Virus record (IMG/VR): IMGVR_UViG_3300042261_000599
Coordinates: 1 to 29,337 of that record
Strand: one strand, 5' to 3'
From: a virus
Length of the DNA stretch: 29,337 nt
Shown: in pieces, positions 13,254-20,267 of the stretch
Layout: each line of letters begins with the position of its first letter
How positions within the stretch are numbered: position 1 is the first letter of the stretch
Notes under the pieces: generated by a model
Database searches by the model: none
What the model was told of the DNA's origin: nothing
What the model saw: the letters and a program-made list of their open reading frames with translations, nothing else
Made by a program: the position numbers and the translations under genes

Positions 13254-16200
13254 ATGGCAGAAATAACCGCGATGAGGAATAGCGTATTGCCTTTCCCGGT
13301 TTATGGAATGGCGTACACGATCACCTTTCCCATGCTTGATGCTGATGGTGATTTGGTAACAGGTGCGACCACGCCGGACAGCGAGATCAGCAAAAATGGG
13401 GACACCTTCGCCGACTGTACGAATGAGGCGACGGAAATTGCCACATCTTCTGGGATTTACTATCTCACCCTGACGGCGACCGAAATGACGGCGGACGTTG
13501 TTTCTCTTATTATCAAGAGCGCTACATCAGGGATGAAAACCACGGTGCTCACCTTGTACCCGGCGAAGCTCACCAAGGTTCACTCCGGTACGGCGACAGC
13601 GGGGGCGGCAGGTACAATCACCTTACAGAATACTTGCGTTCCTTTGGATGACGTTTACAACGGATGCCTCTTGTACACGACGGGCGGGACCGGACCGGAC
13701 CAGGCAAGACTCATTTCCGACTTTGTGGGCTCTACTTTGGTCGCTTCGGTAGGTGTAAACTTTGCGACCAACCCCGCAAACGGGACGACCTATGACATTT
13801 ATCTCACTCCCTACTCCAGCAATAGCCCTCTCTGTAACGTAACGGCCATTTCAGGAGATGCGACGGCGGCAGACAACTGCGAAGCACAGTTCGACGGGAC
13901 GGGGTATGTTGGCGGGTCAATCAAGCAAAAGGTCGATGTAGATACGATCAAGACTCAGACCGTAACCTGTGCGGCTGGCGTTACGGTTCGCGCCGATGTC
14001 GGGATGGCTTCGCAATGCACACCTCAGACGGGAGACGCTTACGCTATCGTGAATAACGGGGCGTACGGAAACAGTGCCATTAAGACACAGTTGGCCGACA
14101 TTCACGACACCGATCTTCCTGCGGTTAAATCTGATACAGGCAACATTAAGACAATGACAGACAAGATAGGGACGATTACGAATACTGGTGGAACCGCAAC
14201 TATCGGGGCTATTCTTGGTGACTTCGTAAATGCTTCGCTCGTTACTCGCGTGGCAGACCTTCATACGGATGTTGCCGATAACCATACGGACATAGGCACG
14301 GCCCTCGGATATATCGATACCGAAGTGGCCGCGATCAAGAGCGTCGTGGACAACATTCACGATACGGATCTGCCCGCGGTAAAGACTGATACGGCAGCAA
14401 TTCTCGCAGATACGAACGAGTTGCAGACCGACCTGGTCAATGGCGGCCGGGTGGACCTTCTGATCGATGCCATCAAGACCAAGACAGACACGCTCCCGGC
14501 TTCTCCTGCAGCAGTCGGTTCAGCCATGACCCTGACTGCAGCGTATGACGCTGCCAAAACGGCGGCGTCCCAGACCAGTGTCGATACAATCGACGGCATC
14601 GTGGACGCGATCCTGGAAGACACGGGAACAACCATCCCGGGCACGCTTTCGACAATCGCCGGCTACATCGATACCGAAGTCGCCGACATCCACACGGACA
14701 TCGGAACCGTGATCACAAATGTCGCTGATCTCCACACTGATGTGGGCACCGTCATTACCAACCTGGCCACGGTAGACGGCATCATCGACAACATTCACGA
14801 CACGGACCTCCCGTCCGTCAAGAGCGATACGGCCGCTATACTGGCGGATACGGGCACAGATGGCGTCGTCGTCGCCGCCGCAAGCAAGACCGGGTACGCC
14901 CTGAGTTCGGCGGGCGTCCAGGCCATCTGGGATGCACTCACCTCCGCCCTGACGACGGCCGGGTCAGTTGGAAAAAGGATCGTCGATTATCTGACCGGTG
15001 ATATATTCGCCCGGATCGGTGCGCCGGCGGGGGCATCTGTATCGGCAGATATAGCGGATCTTCACACTGACGTCGCCCATAACCACACGGACATCACGAC
15101 GGTAATCGGATACATCGACACGGAAGTCGCGGCCATCAAGGCCAAAACGGACAATCTGCCCGCAAGTCCTGCAGCAGTCGGCTCCGCCATGACCCTGACC
15201 GCGGCCTATGACGCTGCCAAGACCGCGGCCTCTCAGACCAGCGTCGACACGATCGACGGCATTGCGGACGCGATTCTAGAAGACACGGGCACAACCATTC
15301 CGGGCACACTTTCAACAATCGCCGGCTACATCGATACCGAAGTGGCCGACATCCACATGGACATCGGAACCGTGATCACGAATGTTGCGGACCTCCACAC
15401 CGACGTGGGCACCGTCATCACAAATCTGGCCACGGTAGACGGGATCATCGACAATATCCACGACACGGACCTCCCGGCGGTCAAGAGCGATACGGCGGCC
15501 ATCCTGAGTGACACAAACGAGCTACAGACTGACCTGGTCAACGGCGGTCGTCTTGACCTTCTGATCGACGCGATCAAAGCAAAGACCGACAACCTCCCGG
15601 CCTCTCCGGCGGCCGTTGGCTCGGCCATGACCCTGACCGCGGACTATGACGCAGCCAAGACGGCGGCCCAGGCGGGGGACAAGATGGACATAGTCGATAC
15701 CCCCAACGCAACGGCGGTAACAGCCATCCAAGACGGGCTCAGCACGTTCGACCCGGCCGCGGATACGGTCACTGTCGGCACAAATAACGACAAGACCGGC
15801 TACACTCTCAGCACGGCAGGGGTTTCTGCTGTACAGAGCGGCCTTTCGACCCTCACAGCCCAGCAGGTATGGGAGTATGCAACCAGGACTCTGAGCAGCT
15901 TCGGTACGCTGGCGTCGGAAATCTGGGGGAATGCGACCCGGACCCTGACGGCCATCTCGGATTCTGCTGGTGTGACGACGCTGCTATCGCGGATCAGTGC
16001 GGAAATCACCATCACCGGAGGCAAGGTGGACGTCAACGATAAGACGGGTTTTGTCCTGACTTCGGCCTATGATGCAGCCAAGACGGCGGCGCAGGCCGGG
16101 GGCAAGATGGACATAGTCGATACCCCCAACGCCACGGCGGTAACGGCTATCCAAGACGGGCTCAGCACATTCGACCCGGCCACGGATACGGTCACCGTCG

Positions 16201-16532
16201 GCACGATGCCCACGGCGGCAGAAATAAGGGAAGAGCTAGACACCAACAGCACGAAGCTGGCCCTCCTCGATGTAGCGGTGAGCACCCGCACAACAATGGG
16301 AACAGGCCGTATACCCTACGAGTACACCCTGACTGATACTATGACGGGCTTGCCCATCAGCGGCGCCACTGTACGGGCCAGCACTGACAACGCAGAGCAA
16401 AATGTGGTCGCCGAAGGAATAACCAACTCGTTCGGAAAGGTCATATTCCGGCTGGAACCGGGAAGATACTATTACTGGCGTTACGATGACGACCATCAGT
16501 ACAACAACCCGGATGTGGAGGACGTGGCATGA
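13254..16532 (+). CDS. Giant repeat-rich fibre-like virion protein
   Basis: A 1092-residue protein, the largest in the window. The N-terminal ~100 residues form a beta-rich domain (SVLPFPVYGMAYTITFPMLD...). From about residue 280 to 990 it is built of repeats: 14-residue units such as VADIHTDIGTVITN and VADLHTDVGTVITN, repeated NIHDTDLPAVKSDTAAIL and NLPASPAAVGSAMTLTAAYD segments, and a 221-residue superrepeat. These heptad-like units suggest a long trimeric coiled coil or shaft. The last ~80 residues (TLTDTMTGLPISGATVRAST ... LEPGRYYYWR) look like a carboxypeptidase-regulatory-like beta-sandwich. A head fibre or adhesin is the best guess. Its position among head-completion genes is not that of the Mu tail fibre. 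The start ATG follows the previous stop directly, and the 3' end shares ATGA with the next gene. Confidence 0.75.
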   Translation: MAEITAMRNSVLPFPVYGMAYTITFPMLDADGDLVTGATTPDSEISKNGDTFADCTNEATEIATSSGIYYLTLTATEMTADVVSLIIKSATSGMKTTVLTLYPAKLTKVHSGTATAGAAGTITLQNTCVPLDDVYNGCLLYTTGGTGPDQARLISDFVGSTLVASVGVNFATNPANGTTYDIYLTPYSSNSPLCNVTAISGDATAADNCEAQFDGTGYVGGSIKQKVDVDTIKTQTVTCAAGVTVRADVGMASQCTPQTGDAYAIVNNGAYGNSAIKTQLADIHDTDLPAVKSDTGNIKTMTDKIGTITNTGGTATIGAILGDFVNASLVTRVADLHTDVADNHTDIGTALGYIDTEVAAIKSVVDNIHDTDLPAVKTDTAAILADTNELQTDLVNGGRVDLLIDAIKTKTDTLPASPAAVGSAMTLTAAYDAAKTAASQTSVDTIDGIVDAILEDTGTTIPGTLSTIAGYIDTEVADIHTDIGTVITNVADLHTDVGTVITNLATVDGIIDNIHDTDLPSVKSDTAAILADTGTDGVVVAAASKTGYALSSAGVQAIWDALTSALTTAGSVGKRIVDYLTGDIFARIGAPAGASVSADIADLHTDVAHNHTDITTVIGYIDTEVAAIKAKTDNLPASPAAVGSAMTLTAAYDAAKTAASQTSVDTIDGIADAILEDTGTTIPGTLSTIAGYIDTEVADIHMDIGTVITNVADLHTDVGTVITNLATVDGIIDNIHDTDLPAVKSDTAAILSDTNELQTDLVNGGRLDLLIDAIKAKTDNLPASPAAVGSAMTLTADYDAAKTAAQAGDKMDIVDTPNATAVTAIQDGLSTFDPAADTVTVGTNNDKTGYTLSTAGVSAVQSGLSTLTAQQVWEYATRTLSSFGTLASEIWGNATRTLTAISDSAGVTTLLSRISAEITITGGKVDVNDKTGFVLTSAYDAAKTAAQAGGKMDIVDTPNATAVTAIQDGLSTFDPATDTVTVGTMPTAAEIREELDTNSTKLALLDVAVSTRTTMGTGRIPYEYTLTDTMTGLPISGATVRASTDNAEQNVVAEGITNSFGKVIFRLEPGRYYYWRYDDDHQYNNPDVEDVA
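14469..14848 (+). repeat. Long direct repeat, copy 1 (partner 15132-15511)
   Basis: About 380 bases here recur 663 bases downstream in the same frame. The amino acid sequence is nearly identical, while many third positions differ (for example GCAGCAGTCGGTTCAGCC versus GCAGCAGTCGGCTCCGCC). The unit encodes a KTD..LPASPAAVGSAMTLTAAYD segment through to the IHDTDLP segment. Confidence 0.9.
15132..15511 (+). repeat. Long direct repeat, copy 2 (partner 14469-14848)
   Basis: The second copy of the 221-residue superrepeat. Differences from copy 1 are mostly synonymous, so the repeat is held by protein-level selection and is old enough to have drifted. A third, partial copy of its beginning follows at about 15560-15669. 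Confidence 0.9.
15643..15781 (+). repeat. Second repeat family, copy 1 (partner 16066-16204)
   Basis: This stretch, encoding YDAAKTAAQAG.KMDIVDTPN through to FDPA.DTVTVGT, recurs 423 bases (141 codons) downstream at 16066-16204 with few changes, including the shared GACATAGTCGATACCCCCAA. The closeness suggests a more recent duplication than the 663-base pair. Confidence 0.88.
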
Positions 16533-17005
16533 ACGTCGGAACGGGAACGGGCACAAGAATCACGGGAACAACCCAGGCTGGACCCTATTGCGACCATGCA
16601 GATATCCTGGCGCAATTGTCGCCGGATGTCCTGATCCAGTTGACCGACGATACCAGCGACGGCGTGGCGAACATGTCCAGGGTAACGCAGGCCATCGCGA
16701 CGGCCGATGCGGAAATCGACGGTTATTGCGCGGGGCGTTACACCGTGCCGTTCTCTCCGGTCCCGGCGGTTATCAAGGGCCTTTCGGTGGAGATCGCCGT
16801 TTACTACCTCTACAAACGGCGGACGGTCCCCGAGCGGATCGAGAAAAGCTATGACAAGGCGGTTGCCCGGCTGAAGGATATCTCCCGGGGGCTGTTGACT
16901 TTGGGTACGACTCCGGATTCGACGCCCGCCCCCGCGAACAGCGGCGGCATCAGTGTCACGGAAAACGCCCGGATTTTCACGCGGGACACCATGAAAGGGT
17001 TCTGA
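16529..17005 (+). CDS. DUF1320 protein (Mu gp36-like), head-tail connector
   Basis: A 158-residue protein with the DUF1320 core: YCDHADILAQLSPDVLIQLTDD, then VTQAIATADAEIDGYCAGRY and VIKGLSVEIAVYYLYKRR, typical of helical connector proteins related to HK97 gp6-type adaptors. The N-terminal ~18 residues (Gly/Thr-rich) are longer than usual. It is expected to bind below the portal. It starts in an ATGA overlap with the giant gene and ends overlapping the next start by one base. Confidence 0.87.
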   Translation: MNVGTGTGTRITGTTQAGPYCDHADILAQLSPDVLIQLTDDTSDGVANMSRVTQAIATADAEIDGYCAGRYTVPFSPVPAVIKGLSVEIAVYYLYKRRTVPERIEKSYDKAVARLKDISRGLLTLGTTPDSTPAPANSGGISVTENARIFTRDTMKGF

Positions 17006-17520
17006 TGCTGACGGAAATCGAAGAGGCCATTGTCGCCCGGCTGAATCTCAAGATCGCCGCACCCAAGCGGGTCGATATCGACGAGGCCCATACCGCCCTG
17101 GGCGTCCCCGCCATCGATGTGATTGTGGGTGGAGGATCGTTCCGCAAGGTCGCACAGACGAAATACGAACTATCCCCGAGCGTCTACGTTGTCGTGACCT
17201 TCCAGCACCTGCGGAGCGTCCGGGACCGGCGGAAGGGCGTCTACCCGATTCTGGAGGCCATTGCTGCCACACTGATCGGGCAGAAACTTGGCCTGGCCAT
17301 CGATCCGCTCGCGCCCAAGCGGCTGGATAACATCACGGAGAAGGCGGAAGCGGAGGATGGGAAGATCGTCTTCCAGCTCGAATTCGAGACGGGCTTCATT
17401 CTTGAAAAGGTTTCCGACGAGGAGATTACGGAACTCCTGTCGGTCGGGTTCAACTATTACCTCAAGCCGGGAGACGACGTCGAGGATGCGACGGACCTGG
17501 TCGAATTGAGAGAAGCGTAG
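17005..17520 (+). CDS. DUF1834 protein (Mu gp37-like), neck/tail terminator
   Basis: A 171-residue protein of the gp37/DUF1834 type. It has an N-terminal helix (MLTEIEEAIVARL), a beta-rich core containing YELSPSVYVVVTFQHLRS, and a helix RKGVYPILEAIAATLIGQKL. Proteins at this position in contractile phages cap the tail tube and sheath and join them to the neck. It begins one base before the end of the gp36-like gene (TGATG) and precedes the gp38-like gene by 14 bases. Length matches the family. Confidence 0.85.
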   Translation: MLTEIEEAIVARLNLKIAAPKRVDIDEAHTALGVPAIDVIVGGGSFRKVAQTKYELSPSVYVVVTFQHLRSVRDRRKGVYPILEAIAATLIGQKLGLAIDPLAPKRLDNITEKAEAEDGKIVFQLEFETGFILEKVSDEEITELLSVGFNYYLKPGDDVEDATDLVELREA

Positions 17521-17534
17521 ACAGGAGGCAGACC

Positions 17535-17729
17535 ATGAAAGTGAAGGCGGCGCCGGGCTCAAAGTGCCCGATGGAAGGGAAGCCAAGGGCGTACATCACG
17601 GACGCCGAGGCATGCGAGGTTCCCGAAACGAGTTATTACAAGCGGCTGATCGTCGACGGATCCCTGGTGTTAGCCCCGGCCCCCGTCGGACAGAAGACCA
17701 AGAAGGAGGTAACCACCGATGGCCAGTAA
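17535..17729 (+). CDS. DUF2635 protein (Mu gp38-like)
   Basis: A 64-residue protein beginning MKVKAAPGSKCPMEGKPRAY and containing SYYKRLIVDGSLV, the two conserved blocks of DUF2635. It lies directly before the sheath gene in Mu relatives. AGGAGG sits eight bases before the ATG. The gene overlaps the sheath start by 11 bases. The function is unknown. Confidence 0.87.
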   Translation: MKVKAAPGSKCPMEGKPRAYITDAEACEVPETSYYKRLIVDGSLVLAPAPVGQKTKKEVTTDGQ

Positions 17730-19167
17730 GAATATTTCATTTGACGAGATTCCCGCTTCGATAAGAAAGCCCGGGAAATATTTCGAGTTCAACAAGAAAC
17801 TCGCGGTGCGGACGCTGCCGAACAACAAGCAGCGCATGCTCATCATCGGCCAGCGCATCGCGGCCGGTACCGTCGCGTCGGCAGTGCCGACGAAGGTATT
17901 CAGCGACGTGGAAGCTCAGACCTATTTCGGCGCGGGCTCCATCGCGCACCTGATGGTCAGGGCGGCGATCAAAGCCAATCCGTACCTGGACCTGACCGTC
18001 GTGGCCCTGGACGATGCTGCGGGTGTGCCGGCAGCGGGCACGCTGACCTTCACGGGACCGGCGACCGCCACGGGCGCTCTGACCGTTTATATCGGCGGCC
18101 AGAAAGTTACCATTCCGATCGGCAGCACCGACACGGCGGTAGCCATTGCCGCGGCCCTGGTGGCGGAACTGGCCAATCATCCGGATCTTCCGGTCAACGG
18201 CGCCGTGGGCGGCGCGGGAAGCACGCACATCGTCACGCTGACGGCGAAGAACGACGGCCTGTGCGGCAACGACATCGGCCTAGGTTACGACCTGATAAAC
18301 GCCACGGGTGTGGGCCTGACGATCGCGGCAATGGCATCCGGAGCCACGGATCCGGACATCCAGGATGCCCTGGATACAGTGACCGGCGAACAGTATGACA
18401 TCATCGCCACGCCCTTCAATAACCAGACCGCCCTGGTCGCCCTGGGCGAGCATCTGGACCTCGTGTCCGGACCGATGGAGCAGCGCCCCGGCGTCGGCGT
18501 CTATGCCATGAACGGCGCCCTTGCCGACGCGACAACGTTGTCCGGCCAGGTAAATCACGGCCGCATCCTCTGCGCCTATCTCCGTTGTACAACGGCGACA
18601 AAGCGCCGGAGCATGCCCTACCAAATTGCGGCGGCAATGGCAGCGGTGATGGCGTTCGAGGAGGATCCCGCCCGGCCCCTCAACACGCTGGAGCTGAAAG
18701 GCATCGCCCCGGCGAACATCGCCGATCGGCTTTCCCGGACGGAGCAGGAAAGCCTCTTATACAACGGTGTTACGCCGCTGGAAATCGGACCGGGGGAAAA
18801 GGTGCAGATCGTGAGAGCCATCAGCACCTACATCCACGACGCCCAGGGGATCGACGATGTATCGCTGCTGGATATCACGACCATCCGGACCCTGGACTAC
18901 GTGCGGAAAGCCTGCCGGGAGCGGATCGCCCTCCGGTTTCCCCGGGAGAAGCTATCCAGCAAAACCCCGCCGAAGGTCAAGTCCGAGCTGCTCGACGTCC
19001 TCGGTAAGCTCGAGGATCTGGAGATCGTCGAGGAGGTGGAGGCGAACAAGGATGGTCTGATCGTCGAGCGCGATGAACAGGACGTCAATCGTCTTAACGC
19101 GAAAATACCCTGCGACGTGGTCAACGGCCTGCACATCTTCGCCGGCCGCATCGATCTGCTGTTGTAA
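17719..19167 (+). CDS. Tail sheath protein (Mu gpL-like)
   Basis: A 482-residue contractile sheath protein. The N-terminus (ISFDEIPASIRKPGKYFEFN) and the C-terminal segment from the EIGPGEKVQIVRAISTY region through to the VRKACRERIALRFPREKL region are diagnostic of the Mu gpL family. The final GLHIFAGRIDLLL strand completes the sheath interlocking beta-sheet. The middle (about 100-200), with repeated TATGALTVYIGGQ-like strands, is a protruding outer domain. Contraction drives the tube through the envelope. A perfect AAGGAGGT lies eight bases upstream. Confidence 0.93.
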   Translation: MASKNISFDEIPASIRKPGKYFEFNKKLAVRTLPNNKQRMLIIGQRIAAGTVASAVPTKVFSDVEAQTYFGAGSIAHLMVRAAIKANPYLDLTVVALDDAAGVPAAGTLTFTGPATATGALTVYIGGQKVTIPIGSTDTAVAIAAALVAELANHPDLPVNGAVGGAGSTHIVTLTAKNDGLCGNDIGLGYDLINATGVGLTIAAMASGATDPDIQDALDTVTGEQYDIIATPFNNQTALVALGEHLDLVSGPMEQRPGVGVYAMNGALADATTLSGQVNHGRILCAYLRCTTATKRRSMPYQIAAAMAAVMAFEEDPARPLNTLELKGIAPANIADRLSRTEQESLLYNGVTPLEIGPGEKVQIVRAISTYIHDAQGIDDVSLLDITTIRTLDYVRKACRERIALRFPREKLSSKTPPKVKSELLDVLGKLEDLEIVEEVEANKDGLIVERDEQDVNRLNAKIPCDVVNGLHIFAGRIDLLL

Positions 19168-19198
19168 AACCTGACGGAAGACGGAAGGAGGATTGAAA

Positions 19199-19552
19199 AT
19201 GGAATACGTGAACCTGGTCACCCTGGAAGTGAACGGACAATCGATCGACGATTTCCAGAGCGTGACGGAAAAAGAGGTCGAGCTGCGCAAGGAAGTGCGG
19301 CTCGTTAATAAGACCGGCGTGGTGAAGGTCAAAGCCCGCTACGGCGTATCGGTGGACTACGTGGTCCCCAAGAGCGGCCCCGAGTTCGACTTCGAAACGG
19401 TCGAGGACGGCACCCTGACCATCGACCTCGAAAATGGCGTCCGTAAGCAGTTCACCGGCGTCTACACCCTCAAAGTCGGCGACGCCAAATACGGTGAAGA
19501 CAAGGAAGTCGTCCGCAACATCGAATTCGTCGCCATGAAAAGGAGCGTGTGA
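19199..19552 (+). CDS. Tail tube protein (Mu gpM-like)
   Basis: A 117-residue tube protein that stacks as hexameric rings inside the sheath. VNLVTLEVNGQSIDDFQSVT and the beta-rich pattern ending in VRNIEFVAMKRSV fit the Mu gp40 tube family, whose members are of this size. I start at the ATG after AAGGAGGATTG rather than at the TTG two codons earlier. The stop overlaps the next start (TGATG). Confidence 0.9.
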   Translation: MEYVNLVTLEVNGQSIDDFQSVTEKEVELRKEVRLVNKTGVVKVKARYGVSVDYVVPKSGPEFDFETVEDGTLTIDLENGVRKQFTGVYTLKVGDAKYGEDKEVVRNIEFVAMKRSV

Positions 19553-19911
19553 TGATCACCGAAAAATGCACCCTCCCCATTGGGATTGAATATGAAGGCA
19601 AGGTTCATCGGGATGTGGAGATGCGGCCGTCCCTGGTCCGGGACTCGATCGACGCGGTTGAAGATGACCGGGCGCAACGGAATGAAAGCTACCTCGGCCT
19701 GGTCATCCTGTCGAAACAGATCGTCAGCCTCGGCGCCATCCCGCATGACCGGATTACGCAGGAACTGTTGATGGGCATGTACGAACCGGATCTGGTCGCC
19801 ATCCGGAACGCTTCGGAGAGGTTGAAAAATCGGCTGCAATCGTTTCGAGGCTCAGATGCGGGAGCGGAGGGCGCTGGTGTTGGCGATGCTGAAACTGGGG
19901 TTTCGGCCTGA
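19552..19911 (+). CDS. Tail assembly chaperone, short form (Mu gp41-like)
   Basis: A 119-residue protein lying between tube and tape measure genes, where contractile-tailed phages place the tape-measure chaperone. It starts with ITEKCTLPIGIEYEGKVHRDVEMRPS and contains a helical EELLMGMYEPDL-like region. The last ~20 residues are Gly/Ala-rich low complexity. It starts at the ATG overlapping the tube stop, with AAAAGGAG eight bases upstream, rather than at the GTG one codon earlier. Its 3' end overlaps a second frame that may be read by frameshifting to make a longer chaperone. The product coats the tape measure during tail assembly and is absent from the virion. Confidence 0.82.
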   Translation: MITEKCTLPIGIEYEGKVHRDVEMRPSLVRDSIDAVEDDRAQRNESYLGLVILSKQIVSLGAIPHDRITQELLMGMYEPDLVAIRNASERLKNRLQSFRGSDAGAEGAGVGDAETGVSA

Positions 19912-20044
19912 CGAGGTGCTGGCCATGCCCTTCTCCGAAGTGGAAGGATACCTGGCAGCTTATGGCGATATTGTAAATGGGAAAGCTAAAGAGAAAACCT
20001 ATGTCGTGCGCAGAGACGAAAAAAGAAAAAAGTCCAGATCGTGA
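19856..20044 (+). CDS. Tail assembly chaperone second frame (P2 E-prime-like)
   Basis: A 62-codon frame, open back to 19826, that overlaps the chaperone gene in the -2/+1 frame. It reads MRERRALVLAMLKLGFRPDEVLAMPFSEVEGYL, which has the look of the short helical second chaperone frame preceding tape measure genes (TMP chaperones of the P2 E/E-prime class). It has its own ATG with a weak CGAGG, so independent initiation is possible, but production as a C-terminal extension by frameshifting is more in keeping with Mu, where a -2 shift is known. A GGGG run at 19897-19900 is a possible +1 site. The 3' end is overlapped by the minus-strand membrane protein gene. Confidence 0.7.
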   Translation: MRERRALVLAMLKLGFRPDEVLAMPFSEVEGYLAAYGDIVNGKAKEKTYVVRRDEKRKKSRS

Positions 20045-20267
20045 TGCCCGCGATGGCCGGGGCGAAGATCCAGGCTGTTTCCGTGAGACCGGCCGCCCGA
20101 AGGGGATAAAAACAGGCCATGTGCGCAACAAACGCCGCCAGGGCTGTGCCAACGGCAAACAGGACCGAAAGCATAAGGTGCGCACCGCGCACCCGCAACA
20201 GCAGCACCAACCCGCCGAGTCCGGCCGCAATGCCGATTGAAAAGGGATAAACCATGTCCAATGTCAT
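19986..20267 (-). CDS. Antisense three-helix membrane protein (putative moron)
   Basis: On the minus strand, a 93-residue protein with three clear membrane helices at about residues 8-25, 31-54 and 64-84, separated by short loops with Arg residues. The only competing + strand reading of 20045-20253 is a highly charged, compositionally odd shadow frame, so this gene is the best explanation of that stretch. It overlaps the second chaperone frame by 59 bases and the tape measure start by 14. GAGG lies three bases before the ATG. A second in-frame ATG is at 20255. Upstream on its strand is a TTGACT (20327-20322) with a poor -10, so promoter evidence is weak. Function unknown. A prophage-expressed membrane protein blocking DNA entry would fit the arrangement. 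Confidence 0.6.
   Translation of the reverse strand: MTLDMVYPFSIGIAAGLGGLVLLLRVRGAHLMLSVLFAVGTALAAFVAHMACFYPLRAAGLTETAWIFAPAIAGITIWTFFFFRLCARHRFSL

Noticed and set aside
14469-16204. CRISPR-like or transposon-like repeat array
   Set aside because: The repeats are long, coding, in frame, without spacers or terminal inverted repeats, and differ mainly at synonymous positions.
19977-20240. An 87-residue + strand frame before the tape measure gene
   Set aside because: The product is almost wholly Lys/Arg/Asp/Glu/Gln/Pro with no domain look, as expected opposite a hydrophobic membrane protein gene.
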